A model generated the notes under the pieces. The model was not told the DNA's origin. It saw only the letters and a program-made list of their open reading frames with translations, and did not search any database. A DNA stretch of 10,865 nucleotides. It comes from an uncultured Methylobacillus sp. GTDB taxonomy: Bacteria; Pseudomonadota; Gammaproteobacteria; Burkholderiales; Methylophilaceae. The stretch's first letter is position 1; each line of letters opens with the position of its first letter. Shown in pieces: positions 6,489 through 10,865 of this stretch. The position numbers and the translations under genes are program-made. The stretch lies in assembly GCA_946478965.1 (NCBI GenBank), contig CAMLDQ010000069.1:1-10865 (forward strand), given 5' to 3'.

Positions 6489-7127
6489 GTGTCTTTATCT
6501 TTCGACCCTGATTGTCGCGCGTGCTCACGGCTGGCGGGATTCCTTGATGGAGTCAAACGCGAGTATCCTTCCTATTTTGCACGGCCGGTGCCACCGTTTG
6601 GTGATGAGGCGCCGAAACTGCTGATTGTCGGTCTGGCGCCCGGACTGCATGGAGCCAACCGAACCGGCCGGCCGTTTACCGGAGATTATGCCGGCGTTCT
6701 GCTTTACCAAACCTTGTACAAATATGGCTTTGCCAGTGGCCCAACCTCGGTTTCGGCTGAGGATGGCCTGAAGCTTGCCAGATGCCGCATTACCAATGCG
6801 GTGAAATGCTTGCCCCCAGCCAACAAGCCGGAAGGCCGGGAGATTACCGAATGCAATCGCTATCTGGCAGTCGAATTGGCAAGCCTGCCGGAGAATGCGG
6901 CAGTCCTTGCGCTGGGGAATGTGGCGCACCAAGCGGTTCTCAAGGCACTTAAACTGAAAGTGTCGAATTTCCGCTTCGGACATGGTGAGCGGCACCTGCT
7001 ACCGCAAGGGCGGGTGCTTTATGACAGCTATCATTGCAGTCGATACAATACCCAAACCAAGCGCTTGACGGAGGCGATGTTCCACGCGGTGTTCGAGCGC
7101 ATTCGCGATGATATGAAAGGGGAATGA
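6489..7127 (+). CDS. udgB: family 5 uracil-DNA glycosylase (UdgB type)
   Basis: A 212-residue DNA repair enzyme that removes uracil, and in characterised family members other deaminated bases, from DNA as the first step of base excision repair. The family 5 signature is clear: G-L-A-P-G-L-H-G-A-N-R-T-G-R (48-61) followed by P-F-T-G-D-Y-A-G (62-69). The second active-site loop is H-C-S-R-Y-N-T at 182-188. Cysteines C9, C12, C107 (K-C-L-P-P-A-N-K-P) and C122 (E-C-N-R-Y-L) occupy the places that bind a [4Fe-4S] cluster in family 4 and 5 enzymes. The start is the GTG at 6489: the frame closes at a TGA at 6456 with no ATG between, and the C-x-x-C near the N-terminus must be included. No Shine-Dalgarno sequence precedes it, so initiation may be weak or nearly leaderless. 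The next gene follows after one base. Confidence 0.92.
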   Translation: MSLSFDPDCRACSRLAGFLDGVKREYPSYFARPVPPFGDEAPKLLIVGLAPGLHGANRTGRPFTGDYAGVLLYQTLYKYGFASGPTSVSAEDGLKLARCRITNAVKCLPPANKPEGREITECNRYLAVELASLPENAAVLALGNVAHQAVLKALKLKVSNFRFGHGERHLLPQGRVLYDSYHCSRYNTQTKRLTEAMFHAVFERIRDDMKGE

Positions 7128-7128
7128 C

Positions 7129-7314
7129 ATGCCTTATGTGAATGTCCGCCTTGCCGGCACGCTGACGCGCGAGCAGAAGCAGAAGATTGCAGAGGAAATT
7201 ACCGATACGCTGGAACGGCTCGCGCACAAGCCGAAATCCTATACCTACATCACTTTCGACGAAGTTCCGGAAGAAAACTGGGCGGTAGCGGGAGAGTTGC
7301 TGGACCAGCTATAA
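7129..7314 (+). CDS. small tautomerase-family (4-OT-like) protein
   Basis: A 61-residue protein of the 4-oxalocrotonate tautomerase superfamily, which uses the N-terminal proline exposed after loss of methionine as a general base. It starts M-P-Y, has T-R-E-Q-K-Q-K at 13-19 as in the family, and ends N-W-A-V-A-G-E-L-L, with the tryptophan at the position of the 4-OT active-site aromatic residue. Compared without gaps to the Pseudomonas enzyme, the two catalytic arginines (11 and 39 of the mature protein) are leucine and tyrosine here, so true 4-oxalocrotonate tautomerase activity is unlikely. These small enzymes work as oligomers. The ATG is one base after the udgB stop, with AAAGGGG (7115-7121) at seven bases, so it is cotranscribed and probably coupled to udgB. 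Substrate unknown. Confidence 0.85.
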   Translation: MPYVNVRLAGTLTREQKQKIAEEITDTLERLAHKPKSYTYITFDEVPEENWAVAGELLDQL

Positions 7315-7329
7315 TTCCCCTCATATAAC
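7301..7329 (+). promoter_or_regulatory. possible promoter of the diguanylate cyclase gene
   Basis: TGGACC (7301-7306; 4 of 6), a 17-base spacer and TATAAC (7324-7329; 5 of 6). The predicted start near 7336 is about 23 bases before the ATG at 7359. A perfect TATAAT at 7310-7315 overlaps the tautomerase stop codon but has no usable -35 at normal spacing. The call is tentative. Confidence 0.35.
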
Positions 7330-7335
7330 GAGGGG
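7317..7335. repeat. hairpin between the tautomerase and diguanylate cyclase genes
   Basis: CCCCTC (7317-7322) and GAGGGG (7330-7335) form a perfect 6-bp stem with a 7-base loop ATATAAC. Only GTT follows, so it is not a typical rho-independent terminator. The -10 candidate of the next gene lies in the loop. In RNA read through from udgB it could slow or partly stop transcription; in DNA it could be an operator. Confidence 0.45.
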
Positions 7336-7358
7336 GTTGCCAGGGCGGAGCGTCGGCT

Positions 7359-8384
7359 ATGTTCAAATACGATCAGGATCGCAATGCCAGCGCGGAAATA
7401 TTCCGGCTGGTGCTACAGAACATGAGTAAGCATGAGGCCGCTTTTACCCCATGCTGCTATGCGGTCTGGTACGAATACGTCGCCGGGATCAACCTGCGCT
7501 TGAAGCGAGCAATGGACAATATGCTGGCCCGCTCCGAGCCGATGAACGATGCGGCCATCGACGAGTTGTTCGATCAGTATGTTTCCGAATTGAGCCAGGA
7601 TGCCGAACGCCTGATCGGCGACAATGCGCAGCGCATTCTGAACGATATCCTGCGGCACGCAGAGGCTGCCGACCATAAGGCTCATGAGTACGGCGACAAT
7701 CTGGAACACTCCGCCCAGTTGCTCGACCAGTCCGGCTCGGAAGCCTTGCAGGCGATCGTGACTAATCTTAAGAGCGACACCTTGCACATGCGCTCGGCTG
7801 TGCTGGATCTGCAGGGCAATCTGCAGAACAGCCGTCAGGAAATCGAGCAGCTGAAGCGTGAATTGGAGCATGCCCGGGTCGAAGCGGTGACCGATCCTCT
7901 GACCGGCACCCTTAACCGGCGCGGTTTCGAGCTCAGGTTCTCGCGCCTGCTCGAAGAACCGGGCATCGCGGGCAAGCCCGTCTCGCTCATCATGCTCGAT
8001 ATCGATCATTTCAAGAAAATTAACGACACCCACGGACATCTGTTCGGCGACAAGGTGATTCGCGGCGTGGCGGAAATCCTGAAGGCCAATGTCAAGGGCC
8101 GCGACGCCGTGGCTCGCCTGGGTGGTGAAGAGTTCGGCGTGTTGCTGCTGGATACGCCGATCGATGGGGCGCAGATGCTTGCCGACAAGATTCGGCGCAT
8201 GGTTGAACTGGGCCGCATTCGCCGCCACGACGGCAGCGATGAGATCGGCGGCATCACGATCTCGCTGGGCGTGGCCGAACTCAATCAGCTAGAAGAAACC
8301 AACGACTTCGTCAATCGGGCCGACAAGGCACTCTATCTTTCCAAGGAAAACGGGCGCAATCGCGTCAGCGTCGCGCCGCAATAG
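7359..8384 (+). CDS. GGDEF diguanylate cyclase with helical N-terminal domain
   Basis: A 341-residue enzyme that makes cyclic di-GMP from two GTP. The GGDEF domain covers about residues 175-337: D-P-L-T-G-T-L-N-R-R at 179-188, the metal aspartate in M-L-D-I-D-H-F-K at 212-219, the signature G-G-E-E-F at 255-259, and N-R-A-D-K-A-L-Y at 319-326. The signature is intact, so activity is likely. The inhibitory-site position five residues upstream reads K246-G-R-D249 instead of R-x-x-D. The N-terminal 170 residues hold no PAS, GAF, HAMP or membrane segment that I recognise; they contain P-C-C-Y-A-V-W-Y-E-Y (31-40) and a long helix or coiled coil (about 145-172) leading into the cyclase. It is therefore probably cytoplasmic with an unknown input. 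GGAG (7347-7350) is eight bases before the ATG. Confidence 0.93.
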   Translation: MFKYDQDRNASAEIFRLVLQNMSKHEAAFTPCCYAVWYEYVAGINLRLKRAMDNMLARSEPMNDAAIDELFDQYVSELSQDAERLIGDNAQRILNDILRHAEAADHKAHEYGDNLEHSAQLLDQSGSEALQAIVTNLKSDTLHMRSAVLDLQGNLQNSRQEIEQLKRELEHARVEAVTDPLTGTLNRRGFELRFSRLLEEPGIAGKPVSLIMLDIDHFKKINDTHGHLFGDKVIRGVAEILKANVKGRDAVARLGGEEFGVLLLDTPIDGAQMLADKIRRMVELGRIRRHDGSDEIGGITISLGVAELNQLEETNDFVNRADKALYLSKENGRNRVSVAPQ

Positions 8385-8420
8385 GTATACTGGAGTTTTG
8401 CCAGCTCGCAAATTTCCGGT

Positions 8421-10220
8421 ATGTTCGATCACAAAGCCTGTTTGAAAGGCTTGCCGTCTCTTCCCGGCGTATACCGCATGCTCAACGCGGCGGGGGACGT
8501 CATCTATGTAGGCAAGGCGCGCGACATCAAGAAACGCGTTTCCTCCTACTTCCAGAAAAATCTGCCCAGCCCGCGCACGCGCATGATGGTGTCGCAGATC
8601 GCGAACATCGAAACCACGGTGACGCGCTCCGAGGCCGAGGCGCTGCTGCTGGAAAACAACCTCATCAAGAGCCTGATGCCGCGTTACAACGTACTGTTTC
8701 GCGACGACAAATCCTATCCCTACATCATGCTTTCAGGAGACGAATACCCGCGTCTGGCCTTTCATCGGGGCACGCAGCAGAAATCCAATCGGTACTTCGG
8801 ACCGTTTCCGAATGCTGTCGCGGTCAGGGAAAGCATCCAGCTGTTACAGAAGGTGTTCCGGCTGCGAACCTGCGAGAACTCGGTATTCAGCAATCGTTCC
8901 CGTCCTTGCCTGCTGCACCAGATCGAGCGCTGCACGGCACCTTGCGTCAATTACATTTCGCCTGAAGACTACAGGCGAGACGTGCATCATGCCGAACTGT
9001 TCCTGGAAGGACGGGAACAACAGGTGCTGGATGAACTCTCCGAAAAGATGATGGAGGCGGCAGAAAAGCAGGCGTATGAACTCGCTGCCGTGTTTCGTGA
9101 CCGTATCCAGAGCTTGCGCCAGGTGCAGGCGCGGCAATTCGTCAGCGATTTTCGCAGCGGCGATGCCGACGTGGTGGCTTGCGTGCCCGCATCCGGCCTC
9201 ATGTGCGTCAATCTGGTGATGATACGGGGCGGGCGACATGTCGGTGACCGCAGTTTCTTCCCGCAGCACATTGAGGATTGCGACGAGCAGACGGTGCTGC
9301 AGGCGTTCCTGGAGCAGCATTATTCGCAGCAGCCGGTGCCGCCCTTGATCATCACCGGTGTTGCGCTGGAGGAGGACGGTCTGGAAGAAATACTGACAGA
9401 GCGAGCCGGGCATAAGGTGCAGATCAGTGCTTATGCCGGCGGCGATCGGCGCGTCTGGCTCAAGATGGCGCAGACCAATGCCGCACTGGCCTTGCAGCAG
9501 CACCTCGCACAGAAAACCACGCAGGAGGGCCGCCTGCTGGCGCTGCGCTCCGCGCTCGATCTTCCGGAGACGGCTGAGCGTATCGAATGCTTCGATATCA
9601 GCCACACCATGGGCGAGGCGACGGTGGCGTCCTGCGTCGTTTTCGATAAAGGTGCGATGCAGAACTCCGAATATCGCCGCTACAATATTACTGACATCAC
9701 GCCGGGCGATGATTATGCGGCTATGCGCTCGGCGTTGACGCGTCGCTACACCAAGGTTGCCGCAGGCGAAGGCAAGTTGCCTGACCTGATTTTCATCGAT
9801 GGGGGCAAAGGCCAACTGGGGGTCGCCGTCGAGGTGATGCAGGAAGTGGGATTGCCGGATATGATGTTGGTCGGCATTGCTAAAGGGGAAGAGCGCAAGC
9901 CGGGCCTGGAACAGCTGATTTTTCCAGATCGAGAAGAATCCCTGAGGTTGGAAAAAGACAATCCGGGCTTGCACCTGCTGCAACAAATCCGGGACGAAGC
10001 GCACCGTTTTGCGATTACCGGGCATCGCGGGCGTCGTGCCAAGGCGCGGACGCGATCCTCGCTGGAGGAGATCGGCGGTGTCGGCGCCAAGCGCCGGCAA
10101 AAGCTGCTGACGCGTTTTGGCGGGTTGGCGGGCGTCCTCAAGGCGAGCGTGGACGAACTCGCGCAAGTGGAAGGCATCAGCCCGGCATTGGCCGAAAAAA
10201 TCTATCAGGAACTACATTAA
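8421..10220 (+). CDS. uvrC: excinuclease ABC subunit C
   Basis: UvrC makes both incisions, 3' then 5' of a lesion, in bacterial nucleotide excision repair, after UvrA and UvrB have marked the damage. The 599-residue protein has the full set of domains: GIY-YIG nuclease (G-V-Y at 16-18, Y-V-G at 29-31, catalytic E78), a cysteine-rich linker, a UVR (UvrB-binding) motif at about 202-237, an RNase H-like nuclease with F-D-I-S-H (391-395, D392), F-I-D-G-G-K-G-Q (458-465, D460) and H528, and a double helix-hairpin-helix DNA-binding end (about 545-599). C151, C163, C171 and C175 have the spacing of the four cysteines reported to bind a [4Fe-4S] cluster in E. coli UvrC. No Shine-Dalgarno sequence precedes the ATG at 8421; TATACT at 8386-8391 may be a -10 but lacks a matching -35. 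pgsA follows nine bases later. Confidence 0.97.
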   Translation: MFDHKACLKGLPSLPGVYRMLNAAGDVIYVGKARDIKKRVSSYFQKNLPSPRTRMMVSQIANIETTVTRSEAEALLLENNLIKSLMPRYNVLFRDDKSYPYIMLSGDEYPRLAFHRGTQQKSNRYFGPFPNAVAVRESIQLLQKVFRLRTCENSVFSNRSRPCLLHQIERCTAPCVNYISPEDYRRDVHHAELFLEGREQQVLDELSEKMMEAAEKQAYELAAVFRDRIQSLRQVQARQFVSDFRSGDADVVACVPASGLMCVNLVMIRGGRHVGDRSFFPQHIEDCDEQTVLQAFLEQHYSQQPVPPLIITGVALEEDGLEEILTERAGHKVQISAYAGGDRRVWLKMAQTNAALALQQHLAQKTTQEGRLLALRSALDLPETAERIECFDISHTMGEATVASCVVFDKGAMQNSEYRRYNITDITPGDDYAAMRSALTRRYTKVAAGEGKLPDLIFIDGGKGQLGVAVEVMQEVGLPDMMLVGIAKGEERKPGLEQLIFPDREESLRLEKDNPGLHLLQQIRDEAHRFAITGHRGRRAKARTRSSLEEIGGVGAKRRQKLLTRFGGLAGVLKASVDELAQVEGISPALAEKIYQELH

Positions 10221-10229
10221 GTACCGATT

Positions 10230-10796
10230 ATGCACTGGAATATACCCAACCTTCTGACCTGGCTACGCATTCTGATGATCCCGTTGTTCGTGGCGATGTT
10301 CTACCTGCCATTGGGGGATATGCCCACGCCCACGCGTGACTTGTACGCCACCCTGATCTTCGCGTTTGCCGCGGCGACTGACTGGCTGGATGGCTATCTT
10401 GCCCGCGCGCTCAATCAGACCTCCTCCTTCGGTGCATTTCTCGACCCGGTGGCGGACAAGCTCATGGTGGCGGCGGCACTAATCGTTCTGGTGGAGTTCG
10501 AACGGGTGGGGGCGGTGGTTGCCCTTATCATCATCGGGCGTGAGATTGCCATCAGCGCTTTGAGGGAGTGGATGGCTGGGCTGGGCAAGGGGCAGAATGT
10601 TGCGGTTGCCATGGTGGGGAAAATCAAAACGGCAGCCCAGATGATCGCCATCCTGTTTTTGCTGTATTTCCGACCGATCGGCCCGGTCGATATTCCCTGG
10701 ATAGGTACCCTGTTGATTTACTTCGCGGCATTTTTGACGTTGCTGTCAATGGCTTACTATCTGAAGGCCGCCTGGCCCCAAATTAATGAGCTATAA
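10230..10796 (+). CDS. pgsA: CDP-diacylglycerol--glycerol-3-phosphate 3-phosphatidyltransferase
   Basis: PgsA makes phosphatidylglycerophosphate from CDP-diacylglycerol and glycerol-3-phosphate, the committed step to phosphatidylglycerol and cardiolipin, in the inner membrane. The 188-residue protein carries the whole CDP-alcohol phosphotransferase motif: D51, D54-G55, A58-R59, G68, D72 and D76, in the stretch from T-D-W-L-D-G-Y to D-P-V-A-D-K. About five or six hydrophobic membrane segments are visible (about 10-27, 37-50, 78-90, 93-110, 134-147, 157-178). The N-terminus M-x-W-N-I-P-N-L-L-T-x-L-R is typical of PgsA. It lies nine bases after uvrC with no clear Shine-Dalgarno sequence, so translation is probably coupled to uvrC. 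The order uvrC-pgsA-tRNA-Gly is the same as in E. coli. Confidence 0.97.
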   Translation: MHWNIPNLLTWLRILMIPLFVAMFYLPLGDMPTPTRDLYATLIFAFAAATDWLDGYLARALNQTSSFGAFLDPVADKLMVAAALIVLVEFERVGAVVALIIIGREIAISALREWMAGLGKGQNVAVAMVGKIKTAAQMIAILFLLYFRPIGPVDIPWIGTLLIYFAAFLTLLSMAYYLKAAWPQINEL

Positions 10797-10811
10797 AGCA
10801 CGTTTCAGAGG

Positions 10812-10839
10812 TTGACACAGGCCCGAAAATCCTTAAAAT
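10812..10839 (+). promoter_or_regulatory. strong stable-RNA-type promoter for tRNA-Gly
   Basis: A perfect -35 TTGACA (10812-10817), a 16-base spacer and TAAAAT (10834-10839; 5 of 6 to the -10), followed directly by the GC-rich stretch GGCGCC (10840-10845). A consensus -35, short spacer and GC-rich discriminator are the marks of rRNA and tRNA promoters under stringent (ppGpp) control. The predicted start near 10846 is about nine bases before the tRNA. Confidence 0.85.
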
Positions 10840-10854
10840 GGCGCCTTCTTCGAC

Positions 10855-10865
10855 GCGGGAATAGC
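10855..10865 (+). tRNA. tRNA-Gly (probably GCC anticodon), 5' end only
   Basis: The last 11 bases, GCGGGAATAGC, are identical to the start of bacterial tRNA-Gly(GCC): the 7-base acceptor strand GCGGGAA, then T-A, then the first bases of the D stem. The rest lies beyond the window, so the anticodon cannot be read. The call is supported by the stable-RNA promoter just upstream and by the known order uvrC-pgsA-glyW in E. coli. Confidence 0.8.

Noticed and set aside
8844..10166. A 440-codon minus strand open frame opposite uvrC
   Set aside because: It is antisense to a fully conserved uvrC, shows no domain and no ribosome binding site; it is explained by GC-rich codon use.
1..10865. Mobile element, CRISPR array, phage or toxin-antitoxin system
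   Set aside because: No transposase, integrase, terminal inverted repeats, regularly spaced repeats or small paired toxin-antitoxin genes could be found; gene content is core-genome-like.

Overview
This looks like ordinary chromosomal core sequence from a GC-rich proteobacterium, most probably a betaproteobacterium. The order uvrC - pgsA - tRNA-Gly, the M18 aminopeptidase, RlmJ, TruC and a periplasmic Cu,Zn superoxide dismutase all fit that, but the genus cannot be read from the window. I see no insertion sequence, integrase, CRISPR array, phage gene or plasmid function.

Layout. Positions 1-1172 (+) hold the 3' end of a TruC-type tRNA pseudouridine synthase overlapping rlmJ, a 23S rRNA methyltransferase: an RNA-modification pair. 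Positions 1169-2429 (-) hold an FMN-binding pyridoxamine-phosphate-oxidase-family protein and, upstream of it, a secreted fasciclin-domain protein with its own terminator. Positions 2430-2652 are a divergent control region with an imperfect palindrome and a + strand promoter candidate for the M18 aminopeptidase gene apeB (2653-3954). A 163-base gap with a strong hairpin and a tRNA-D-arm-like stretch precedes a large TPR protein fused to a putative 2-oxoglutarate/Fe(II) oxygenase domain (4118-5821). Convergent to it is sodC (5857-6375, -). From 6489 everything is on +: a family 5 uracil-DNA glycosylase, a 61-residue tautomerase-family protein one base behind it, a GGDEF diguanylate cyclase, uvrC, pgsA, and at the very end a strong stable-RNA-type promoter and the first 11 bases of a tRNA-Gly.

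How the genes fit together. Two DNA repair enzymes (UdgB for deaminated cytosine, UvrC for bulky lesions) sit in the same half of the window and both carry cysteine sets of the kind that hold a [4Fe-4S] cluster. uvrC-pgsA-tRNA-Gly is a conserved neighbourhood with no obvious shared function. SodC and the fasciclin protein are exported.

No clearly new system is present. The points most worth a second look are the TPR-oxygenase fusion with its hydrophobic tail, the hairpin/tRNA-like stretch upstream of it, the tautomerase that lacks both catalytic arginines of 4-oxalocrotonate tautomerase, and the diguanylate cyclase with an uncharacterised helical input domain and a degenerate inhibitory site.
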